DNA of 64,000 bases from Nocardioides sp. (GTDB lineage: Bacteria; Actinomycetota; Actinomycetes; Propionibacteriales; Nocardioidaceae), in contig NZ_JAPYPS010000011.1 in NCBI RefSeq assembly GCF_029937575.1, forward strand, positions 1-64,000, given 5' to 3'. Below, piece by piece: positions 57,689 to 64,000 of this stretch; positions within the stretch are counted from its first letter, which is position 1, and the number at the start of each line of letters is the position of its first letter. A program made the translations under genes and the position numbers. The notes beneath the pieces are model-generated. The model was not told the origin of the DNA, searched no databases, and saw only the letters and a list, made by a program, of their open reading frames with translations.

Positions 57689-57722
57689 GGTATCGGGGAC
57701 GTCCCGCACCGATGCCGATACC
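57689..57722. promoter_or_regulatory. Nested inverted repeats abutting the response-regulator start
   Basis: GGTATCGG (57689-57696) and CCGATACC (57715-57722) are 18 bp apart, and the right arm ends at the start codon. The palindrome GGGACGTCCC (57696-57705) lies between the arms. No ribosome site is seen. It may be an autoregulatory operator or an RNA stem that masks the start. Confidence 0.4.
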
Positions 57723-58787
57723 ATGAAGCGCGTGCATGGAGACAAGGTCGCGGTCATTGCCGAGGACGACCCGGACGTCCGCGATCTCATCGAGATCGTC
57801 CTGGCCCAGTCGGGCTTCACGATCTTCCACGCCCCCGACGGACCGGCTGCCATCGCCGCGGTGCGCGAGCACCGGCCTCTGCTGACCACCCTCGACGTCA
57901 ACATGCCCGGCATGGACGGCTTCGCGGTCGCCAAGCGCCTGCGCGAGTTCAGCCAGACCTACCTGATCATGATCACCGCGCTGACCCAGGAGATCGACAT
58001 CATCCGGGGCTTCGAGGCCGGCGCCGACGACTACCTCGTCAAGCCGTTCCGTCCACGTGAGCTCCGCGCTCGGGCCGACTCCATGCTGCGCAGGGTCGCC
58101 TTCGCGGACGGCACGTCCGGACAGGACCCGACCCCGAGTGCCCCGGCTCCGCCACCCCAGCGCGCTCCGGAGTCCTGGGCAGCTGCCGCGGTGCGCGAGT
58201 TTCAGGAGGAGATGAGCCCCGACTCGCGTCGGCGCCATGCCCATCGCTACCACGCGGACCAGACTCCCCCGGCCCAGCCGGCCCAGCCGACCCAGCCGAC
58301 CCAGCCGGCCGCCGCGCCACCCGCGAGCCCAGCACCCGCTGCCTCTGACCCAGCACCGGGGGCTCGGGAGGCCACTTCGGCGGCGCCCGCCGCGCCCGCT
58401 TCGCCCGTCGTCCCCCCGGTACCGTCCCGGCCGAGCCCACCCAGCTCGGAGGCGCGTGCCGAGGGCAACGCGTTGATCTTCCGGGACCTCACCGTCGACA
58501 CCACCACCGGCCAGACATCTCGCGACGGACGCTCGCTCTCCCTGACGGACCCCCAGCTGCAGCTCCTGGTCTCCCTGCTGGGGAGCGGACGACGGGTCCG
58601 GAGCAAGGCCGACCTGGTCCTGGCGCTGCGGGGCGAGCAGTTCGTCACCTCGCACTTCGTCAACGAGGCGGACAAGCGCGCCGTCGAGGGACACATCGCC
58701 GGGCTGCGACAGACGCTCGGAGACGACGAGGCCTCGCCGAAGTACATCGAGACCGTCAAGGGAGTCGGCTTCCGCCTCGCCGGGTGA
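57723..58787 (+). CDS. OmpR-type response regulator with a long Pro/Ala linker
   Basis: A 354-residue regulator. The receiver domain (about 1-125) has the acidic pocket EDDPD, phospho-acceptor Asp58 in TLDVNMPGMDGF, Thr in MITALT and Lys in DYLVKPF. A linker of about 120 residues rich in Pro, Ala and Gln (PPAQPAQPTQPTQPAA) follows; usual OmpR linkers are under 20. The C-terminal winged helix has LTDPQLQLLVSLL and YIETVKGVGFRLAG, the trans-activation-type motif. No histidine kinase gene is in the window. Its neighbours make it the likely regulator of the GT2 operon. Confidence 0.88.
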   Translation: MKRVHGDKVAVIAEDDPDVRDLIEIVLAQSGFTIFHAPDGPAAIAAVREHRPLLTTLDVNMPGMDGFAVAKRLREFSQTYLIMITALTQEIDIIRGFEAGADDYLVKPFRPRELRARADSMLRRVAFADGTSGQDPTPSAPAPPPQRAPESWAAAAVREFQEEMSPDSRRRHAHRYHADQTPPAQPAQPTQPTQPAAAPPASPAPAASDPAPGAREATSAAPAAPASPVVPPVPSRPSPPSSEARAEGNALIFRDLTVDTTTGQTSRDGRSLSLTDPQLQLLVSLLGSGRRVRSKADLVLALRGEQFVTSHFVNEADKRAVEGHIAGLRQTLGDDEASPKYIETVKGVGFRLAG

Positions 58788-58834
58788 GCCGCCGTACGAC
58801 CTCCGAGCGAGCGCGCCGACGCCGATCGGGCCGC

Positions 58835-59554
58835 TCAGTTGGCGTTGATCGGGATCTCGGCCACTTCGGTCTCCTCGTCGGACTCGAAGATCCGGATCGG
58901 GACCTCCTGCTTGATCGTGCGCTTGAGGTACTTCGAGCCGCCGGCCTCCGCTTGTACCGAGATCGTCGCCTTGAAGGTGAGGATGACGCCACGGGTGTCC
59001 AGCGACATCCACTTGATGGGCTGGTTGCGCAGCTCGAAGGCGCCCTTGGGTGAGGTGATCAGCATCCCCCGGGCCGTCTGCACGGGCTCGGGGTCGAAGG
59101 TGGCCTTGGCGGCCTCGACGTCGAGCTTGTAGGGGTGCTTGGTCTTGCCTCCGTCGATCGTGACGGTGTCGGAGGTGACCTTCATCCGCTTGAGGTAGAC
59201 CAGCCGCTTGGTCTCGAACGGGTCGCGGAGCTTCTGCGACAGGTCGTAGGCCTGGAAGGTGAAGGAGAAGTACTTCAGGCCCTTGGGGTACCACTCGTTG
59301 GTGCGCGGCGTGGACTTCGTCGGGTAGAGGGTCAGCACCATGTCCATGCCCTTGGCACCCTTGACGTCGAGGTGCGACTGGAACGTCCCGTCGCGGGTGA
59401 ACTGGGAGTCCACCAGCGCCTCCTCGACCGCCGCCGAGGTCGGTGCCTCGACCGGCGCCTCCTCGGTGTCCGAGCCGAGCACCGAGCACGAGGACGCTGC
59501 CACCACGACGGCCAGGACCCAGGCCAGCGTGCGAGGGACGCGGATGCCGCTCAT
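58835..59554 (-). CDS. Putative lipoprotein of the GT2 operon, function unknown
   Basis: A 239-residue exported protein. The signal VPRTLAWVLAVVVAASSCS has a weak lipobox (ASSC, about residue 23). The rest is beta-rich with no motif I recognise: FSFTFQAYDLSQKL, KTKHPYKLDVEAAKATF, and an acidic C terminus ending IPINAN. It overlaps the GT2 stop by 4 bp and should work with it, perhaps as an extracytoplasmic subunit of polymer export. No homologue is claimed. Confidence 0.6.
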   Translation of the reverse strand: MSGIRVPRTLAWVLAVVVAASSCSVLGSDTEEAPVEAPTSAAVEEALVDSQFTRDGTFQSHLDVKGAKGMDMVLTLYPTKSTPRTNEWYPKGLKYFSFTFQAYDLSQKLRDPFETKRLVYLKRMKVTSDTVTIDGGKTKHPYKLDVEAAKATFDPEPVQTARGMLITSPKGAFELRNQPIKWMSLDTRGVILTFKATISVQAEAGGSKYLKRTIKQEVPIRIFESDEETEVAEIPINAN

Positions 59555-61014
59555 GCCTTGAACCCCCGGTAACGCTTGCTTGCCTTGATGAACATCCACG
59601 CGGTCTGGAGGACCGTGATGATCCCCAGGATAGGCCAGCACACCGCCAGGACGTCGGAGCGCGCGTCGACCGGGACCTGCAACCAGATGGCAGCACTGGT
59701 CGCGAGGAAGAGCAGCAGGGCCAGGTAGGGGTAGAGCCAGGAGGAGCCCTTGCCGCGCTCGGCCTTCGCCTGGGCGGCCCAGTTGTCGGTCTGCTGGTGG
59801 CTGAAGAACTTCAGCCAGGCGCGCACGAAGTGCCCCATGCGAGTCCACATGTAGACCTCCGCCGGGACCAGGGTGATGGCGAAGAGATAGTCACGCCGGT
59901 TGGCGAAGGCCATCGAGCGAGCAACCCGGAAGTTCAGCAGGATTGCGATGAACGGCGGGATCGCCCACCAGGCCTGGAAGACGAAGGCATCGATCGACAG
60001 GGACCCGAGCAGCAGCATCAGGAACATCAGCCGGGTGACCATGTTGATCACCATCGACATGTGCTCGAACCACCGCAGCCGCAGGTTCGGGTGGAGCGGT
60101 TGCCCGCGGGTGTCACCGCGCTGGCCGGGCCACATCAGGTCGATGGCACCGAAGTTCCACTTGACCTGCTGGGCGTCCAGGCTCCGTAGGGTCGTCATGC
60201 CGCCCACGTGGGCGCGCGCGGTCGCGCTGATCTTGGTGAGGTACCCGGCGCTCTTGATCTGCAGCGACAGCAGGGAGTCCTCGACCTCGCTGTCCTTGAC
60301 CCACGGGGTGCGCTGGTGACTGTCACGAAGGACGTCGCGCAGGGCCCGGGTGGAGAAGATCGAGAACTGCCCGCCGAGCACCGCCATGTTGCGGCCCTTG
60401 AGGAGGTTCTGCATGTTGAACGCCGAGAACTGGGCGCGCTGCCCGGCGATGAGGAACTTCGCCATCGGCCCGTCCAGAGCGCTGTCGTCGATCGAGTAGA
60501 TGGCCGAGATGCCGCCGATCCGGTCGTCGCTGGAGATCTCGTCGACCAGCGCCTCGATGGCGTCGGGCTCGGGGGTGGTGTCGCCGTCGACGCCCAGCAC
60601 GAAGTCCATGTGCTCGACCAGGGAGTAGCCGTAGTTGAGCGCGCCGACCTTCTTGTCGGGGTTCTTGCCGATGTCGTGGACGTAGATGACGGTGTTCTGC
60701 AGCCCGTGCGGTCCCCGGCGCTCATGCGGGCCGGCGTAGTGCGAGGCCACCTCGACGGAGTCGTCGCTGGTGTTGTTGATGATGACGTGGATGACGTCGG
60801 GCAGCCGGGTCTGCATCAGCAGGGAGTCCAGGACCCCGGCGATGGTCTCGGCCTCGTTGTAGGCCGGGATCACGCAGCCGACCGTGGCCCGGTGCTCGGG
60901 GATCGAGGCGACCTCGTCGAGGTACTGGTCGGCGTACGAGCTCAAGGTGGCGTCGGGGAGCCGGACGTACGGGCCCTCCAGGTCGGGGCGCGAGACGGTG
61001 GTGTCGTCGGTCAT
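59551..61014 (-). CDS. Membrane GT2-family glycosyltransferase (polysaccharide synthase-like)
   Basis: A 487-residue processive-type glycosyltransferase. The cytoplasmic GT2 domain has VIPAYNEAETIAG, the UDP-sugar Asp in VDGDTTPEPD and the acceptor acid in VKDSEVEDSLLSL. The QxxRW-like motif is modified (AQQVKWNFG). At least four transmembrane helices follow (MVTRLMFLMLLLGSLSI, WAIPPFIAILLNF, YLALLLFLATSAAIWL, PILGIITVLQTAW). Relatives make cellulose, hyaluronan or chitin-like chains. Product not defined. It overlaps the downstream lipoprotein gene by 4 bp, and starts 10 bp after the secreted CarboxypepD_reg-like protein. Confidence 0.85.
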   Translation of the reverse strand: MTDDTTVSRPDLEGPYVRLPDATLSSYADQYLDEVASIPEHRATVGCVIPAYNEAETIAGVLDSLLMQTRLPDVIHVIINNTSDDSVEVASHYAGPHERRGPHGLQNTVIYVHDIGKNPDKKVGALNYGYSLVEHMDFVLGVDGDTTPEPDAIEALVDEISSDDRIGGISAIYSIDDSALDGPMAKFLIAGQRAQFSAFNMQNLLKGRNMAVLGGQFSIFSTRALRDVLRDSHQRTPWVKDSEVEDSLLSLQIKSAGYLTKISATARAHVGGMTTLRSLDAQQVKWNFGAIDLMWPGQRGDTRGQPLHPNLRLRWFEHMSMVINMVTRLMFLMLLLGSLSIDAFVFQAWWAIPPFIAILLNFRVARSMAFANRRDYLFAITLVPAEVYMWTRMGHFVRAWLKFFSHQQTDNWAAQAKAERGKGSSWLYPYLALLLFLATSAAIWLQVPVDARSDVLAVCWPILGIITVLQTAWMFIKASKRYRGFKA

Positions 61015-61024
61015 CGGTGGCCTC

Positions 61025-62260
61025 TCAGGGCGCTGCGTCGGCGACGGTCCAGCACTGCATACCGTCCTGCTGCTCGTTGGGGAGGTGGGGCAGGGCGACG
61101 GTGCCCAAGGAGGTGCGCTTGCCGGTCGTGATCGCGAAGGTGCCGGTCCGCGTGGTGTCGTACTTGCAGTAGCTCAGGTCCTGGCCGAGGTACGGCGAGT
61201 TGGGTCCCGGCCCTGCCACGACGGTCATCCCCTTCTGGGTGAGCAGCTGACCGTCCAGGGTGAAGCCACCCGAGCTGTCGGCGGTGTCGGAAGCCACCTG
61301 GTTGCCGCTCGAGTCCAGCAGCTTGACCGCCGCGCCCGCCAGGGGCTCCCCGGGGTTGTTCTCGTCGACGACAGTGCCGGTCACCCACGCCCCCCGCTTG
61401 GTGAGCCGCGCGCTGGCGAAGGCGACGCGACCGGGCTTCACCTTGGCCTTCACCTTGATCCGGGCCGGCAGGTAGTTGCCCGACCCGGGGACCTGGAGGT
61501 CGTAGGCGCCCGGGTAGAGGCCTTCGAAGGTCACCGAGCCCCGGCGCGACTTGGCGGTCCAGAACTGGCCGCTCTTGCGGCTGACCGCGGTGACGAACGC
61601 CGTACCGGGAAGTGCCTTCTTGCCGGCGTACAGGTCGACGAGCAGGCCACCGGCCTTCTTGGTGAGCTTGATCGAGACCGGGGTGAACTTCTTGCCCTTG
61701 ACCTTCGGCAGGTAGAGGGACTTGCCGACCCAGGTGGCCTTGCGGTCGTAGGTGAAGACGGAGTACTTGCCGGGTGGCAAGCCGCCGAGGGCGAAGTTGC
61801 CCTTCTTGTCAGCGGTGGTCTCGAAGGACTGCTCGTCGGTGTTGGCCGCCACGACACGGGCCTTGCGCGCCACCTTGCCGCCGGCCTTGACCGTGCCGCC
61901 GATGGAGGCACCGCGTCGCATCTTGATGCTCTTGACGGTGGTCTTCCCGGAGCGGACCGTGACCTTCACGGTGCTCGGACGATTCTTCTTGACGTCGTAG
62001 GACGGCGCCTGGTCGACCGCCTGGAGGTAGTAGGTGCCGGGAGCCAGGGAGAGCGAGTAGGCGCCGCCACGGAACTTCCGCGCGCCCAGGTAGCCCCACT
62101 GGTTGTCGAACCACAGCAGCTTGACGGTCACGGCTCCACCGCCGGAGGCGATGATCTCGCCGCGGACTCGACCCTTGTCGACCGCGTGAGCGGCGGGCGC
62201 CGGTGCAAGCGCGAGGAGCAGCAGCACCAGCGCCAGCACGCTCGTCAACCCTCGGCGCAT
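61025..62260 (-). CDS. Secreted protein with carboxypeptidase-regulatory-like (Ig-fold) repeats
   Basis: About 411 residues with a signal peptide (SVLALVLLLLALAPAPAAHA). At least three Ig-like CarboxypepD_reg or prealbumin-like modules follow (GGTVKAGGKVARKARVVA; GNFALGGLPPGKYSVFTY; VTGTVVDENNPGEPLAGAAV; GGFTLDG), which often bind carbohydrate or stiffen surface proteins. The domain is basic and beta-rich. It is the first gene of the leftward GT2 operon. Upstream GTG/ATG codons in the frame (to 62485) are unlikely because they precede the signal sequence. Confidence 0.75.
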   Translation of the reverse strand: MRRGLTSVLALVLLLLALAPAPAAHAVDKGRVRGEIIASGGGAVTVKLLWFDNQWGYLGARKFRGGAYSLSLAPGTYYLQAVDQAPSYDVKKNRPSTVKVTVRSGKTTVKSIKMRRGASIGGTVKAGGKVARKARVVAANTDEQSFETTADKKGNFALGGLPPGKYSVFTYDRKATWVGKSLYLPKVKGKKFTPVSIKLTKKAGGLLVDLYAGKKALPGTAFVTAVSRKSGQFWTAKSRRGSVTFEGLYPGAYDLQVPGSGNYLPARIKVKAKVKPGRVAFASARLTKRGAWVTGTVVDENNPGEPLAGAAVKLLDSSGNQVASDTADSSGGFTLDGQLLTQKGMTVVAGPGPNSPYLGQDLSYCKYDTTRTGTFAITTGKRTSLGTVALPHLPNEQQDGMQCWTVADAAP

Positions 62261-62492
62261 GCCGCCCGTGGTGCGTATTCCGCCCGTGGTCCCCACCGAT
62301 TTTTCCTCCGCTGCCGTGTTGTTGTCGTTCGCGACGTCTGTCCTGTACCCGATGAGCCGGCGTCCAGACGGCGGAGATCCAGAACTGCGTGCGCGGTCCT
62401 CCCGACCGCTCGACGTCGCGGGCGGTGCCCGCAACGCCTCTGAGCCTAGGCACGGCGTCTCCGGTAGGGCGCAAGCAGACCTCAAGCGTTGC
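62261..62492. other. Promoter region of the GT2 operon
   Basis: 232 bp without a gene, between the leftward lipoprotein gene at 62493 and the first gene of the GT2 operon. It is less G/C-rich than its neighbours near 62290-62340 (TTTTCC, GTTGTTGTCG). No clear operator or terminator was found. Confidence 0.4.
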
Positions 62493-63158
62493 TCAAGGCT
62501 TCGTGGTCGACGAGCGCAGGCTGGCGGCCATGGCAGCCAGCTCGTGCTGCGGCGCTGCGTGCGGACCGCGGTCCCCGACGTACACCCACGCGGTCACGCG
62601 ACCGGTCGCCCGCACCTCGTCCCTGACCGGGGTGAGCACGTCGATCGCCACCTGCGGTGCGCCGCACTCCCCCGGGTCCGCCACGTCGAGCACCGTCCTG
62701 GTGAGCCTGGCCCGCTGCCCGTCGGGCAGCGTGACCAGCCACGGCGCTGCCCGCGAGGGCAACGAGGTCGTGGCGCCGATCGCACGCTCGAAGCGGCGGA
62801 CGAGGCGAGCGTGGCTCGGCCCGCGCGCGAAGCCGACCACAGCCCGCGCCGAGAACGGCTCGAGGCACCGCCCGTCGGCGTAGCCCTGGTCGAAGGTTGC
62901 TGATCCCGTGAGGTGGGCGACCGAGCGACCACCGGGACCGGTGAAGCCGAGGTCGTGCTTCTGCACCGTCCAGGGACCGGCGGGCACGGCGTACGACAGC
63001 CCCGAAGGACCGTCCACGCGCACGTCGGCCGGCACCGGCTCGCGGACGTGGGACGAGCACGCCACCCCCAGGAGCAGCACGAGCAGCACGAGCAGCAGTC
63101 CGAGACGCACCCCGGCGACGCTAGCCCTGGTCTCGCAGGCGAGCCAGCGGTCCTCCAC
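62493..63158 (-). CDS. Putative lipoprotein, function unknown
   Basis: A 221-residue protein. A hydrophobic N-terminal segment (RLGLLLVLLVLLLGVACS) ends with a lipobox LGVAC (about residue 34). The remaining domain has a WTVQKHDLGFTGPGG stretch and an even number of cysteines (CLEP, ECGAP), with no named motif. The start is a GTG at 63158; a GTG at 63110 would leave a shorter signal. It lies 12 bp after glmM on the same strand, so it is probably transcribed with it. Confidence 0.6.
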   Translation of the reverse strand: MEDRWLACETRASVAGVRLGLLLVLLVLLLGVACSSHVREPVPADVRVDGPSGLSYAVPAGPWTVQKHDLGFTGPGGRSVAHLTGSATFDQGYADGRCLEPFSARAVVGFARGPSHARLVRRFERAIGATTSLPSRAAPWLVTLPDGQRARLTRTVLDVADPGECGAPQVAIDVLTPVRDEVRATGRVTAWVYVGDRGPHAAPQHELAAMAASLRSSTTKP

Positions 63159-63170
63159 AGGAGGTCCGCG

Positions 63171-64000
63171 TCAGTGCGTCAGCTGCGCCTTGACCACGTC
63201 GGCCAGGCGGTGCGCGACGACATCGGCCGCCTCCTGGGTCGGCGCCTCGACCATCACCCGCACCAGGTCCTCGGTGCCGGAGGGTCGCAGCAGGACGCGC
63301 CCGGTGTCGCCCAGCAGGCCTGCCTCGGTGGCCACCGCCTCGGCGAGCACCCCGTCGGTCTCCGCGCGGGACTTGTCGACGTCGGGCACGTTGACGAGGA
63401 CCTGCGGCAGCCGGGTCATCGCGCCCGCCAGGTCGGCCAGGGGCCGGCGCGACGTCTTCATCCGCTGCAGCACGTGGAGGGCGGTGAGGATGCCGTCACC
63501 GGTGGTGGCGTGCTCGCGCATGATCACGTGACCGGACTGCTCGCCACCCAGGGAGTAGCCGCCGGCACGCATGGCCTCGAGGACGTAGCGGTCGCCGACG
63601 GCCGTCTGCAGCACCTCGATCCCGGCGGCGCTCAGCGCCTGCACGAGCCCGAGGTTGCTCATCACGGTCGCCACGAGGGTGTCGTGGGCCAGGTGTCCCG
63701 ACTCGTGCAGCGCCAGCGCGAGGACGACCATCAGCTGGTCGCCGTCGACGACCGTGCCGGTGTGGTCGACGGCCAGGCACCGGTCGGCATCGCCGTCGAC
63801 CGCGAAGCCGGCGTCGGCCCCGTGGGCGAGGACCGCGGCCTGCAGCGGCTCCAGGTGGGTGGAGCCGCACCCGTCGTTGATGTTGAGCCCGTCGGGCTCG
63901 GCGCCGATGGTGATGACCGTCGCACCCGCGTCACGCAGGGCGCGCGGCCCGACCTCGCTCGCCGCGCCGTGGGCGCAGTCGAGGACGATGGTCAGACCCG
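63171..64000 (-). CDS. glmM: Phosphoglucosamine mutase (5' end beyond the window)
   Basis: Converts glucosamine-6-phosphate, the GlmS product, to glucosamine-1-phosphate for UDP-GlcNAc. Only the C-terminal part is present (about 276 residues), with the 5' end cut by the window edge at 64000. The metal loop is [12 protein letters not shown], the sugar-binding segment GGEQSGH, and the C-terminal phosphate site [15 protein letters not shown]. No frameshift is seen. Confidence 0.95.
   Translation of the reverse strand, partial: GLTIVLDCAHGAASEVGPRALRDAGATVITIGAEPDGLNINDGCGSTHLEPLQAAVLAHGADAGFAVDGDADRCLAVDHTGTVVDGDQLMVVLALALHESGHLAHDTLVATVMSNLGLVQALSAAGIEVLQTAVGDRYVLEAMRAGGYSLGGEQSGHVIMREHATTGDGILTALHVLQRMKTSRRPLADLAGAMTRLPQVLVNVPDVDKSRAETDGVLAEAVATEAGLLGDTGRVLLRPSGTEDLVRVMVEAPTQEAADVVAHRLADVVKAQLTH

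Overview
The window reads as a high-GC actinobacterial chromosome, most like the Nocardioidaceae. Evidence: strong G/C third-position bias, many ATGA or TGATG gene overlaps, a mycothiol-type formaldehyde dehydrogenase, a His-tailed GroEL preceded by groES with two CIRCE boxes, and a gene order recalling the mycobacterial guaA / choD / guaB3-guaB / groES-groEL / rimI-tsaB-tsaE-alr / glmS / glmM region. That synteny is from memory, not from an alignment.

Layout. (a) 1-4861 is an accessory segment with less G/C-rich sequence and codon use than the rest. It carries a two-gene operon, a PD-(D/E)xK-like nuclease overlapping a Ski2-like helicase, with the architecture of Hachiman-type anti-phage systems. 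It abuts the 3' end of guaA, a known genomic-island insertion site. (b) 4862-6818: guaA and an intergenic region with hairpins. (c) 6819-17465: a lipid/sterol-like catabolic block with a ChoD-like GMC oxidoreductase, two aldehyde dehydrogenases, a sulfotransferase, an AttH-like protein, an APH-fold kinase, a TetR regulator and an AidB-like acyl-CoA dehydrogenase. A KstR-type palindrome lies in the divergent kinase/TetR promoter. (d) 17466-24062: a palindrome array, glpD, a three-gene muropeptide-catabolism operon, a nitronate monooxygenase and a CapA-like protein. (e) 24073-30499: rnhA, a GuaB3-type protein, guaB, then divergent zwf and a GH15 trehalase/glucoamylase. (f) 30549-35929: an ACT-GNAT protein, two Mce-associated-like membrane proteins, a sterol-desaturase-family protein and groES-groEL. 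(g) 35930-43057: a methyltransferase, an MMPL transporter, mycothiol-linked formaldehyde detoxification, and an ECF (SigE-type) sigma factor with a membrane beta-propeller partner.

(h) 43065-52539: a leftward housekeeping string glmS-acpS-(secreted Pro/Thr repeat protein)-nnr-alr-hydrolase-(GNAT-TsaE)-tsaB-rimI. It links amino-sugar and D-alanine supply for the cell wall, ACP activation, NAD(P)HX repair and tRNA t6A synthesis. (i) 52629-56598: coaA, whose stop codon is the target-site duplication of a decayed IS5-like element, then an FKBP lipoprotein and an ABC exporter. (j) 56651-62260: a GH6 glucanase lipoprotein, a long-linker response regulator, and a leftward operon of a secreted carboxypeptidase-regulatory-like protein, a membrane GT2 and a lipoprotein. 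This looks like an extracellular-glycan locus. (k) 62493-64000: a lipoprotein and glmM, cut by the window edge.

The most notable items are the Hachiman-like pair at the guaA hotspot, the KstR-like operator, the three-palindrome array after the acyl-CoA dehydrogenase, the IS remnant at the coaA stop codon, and the GT2/GH6 locus. No tRNA, rRNA or CRISPR was recognised.
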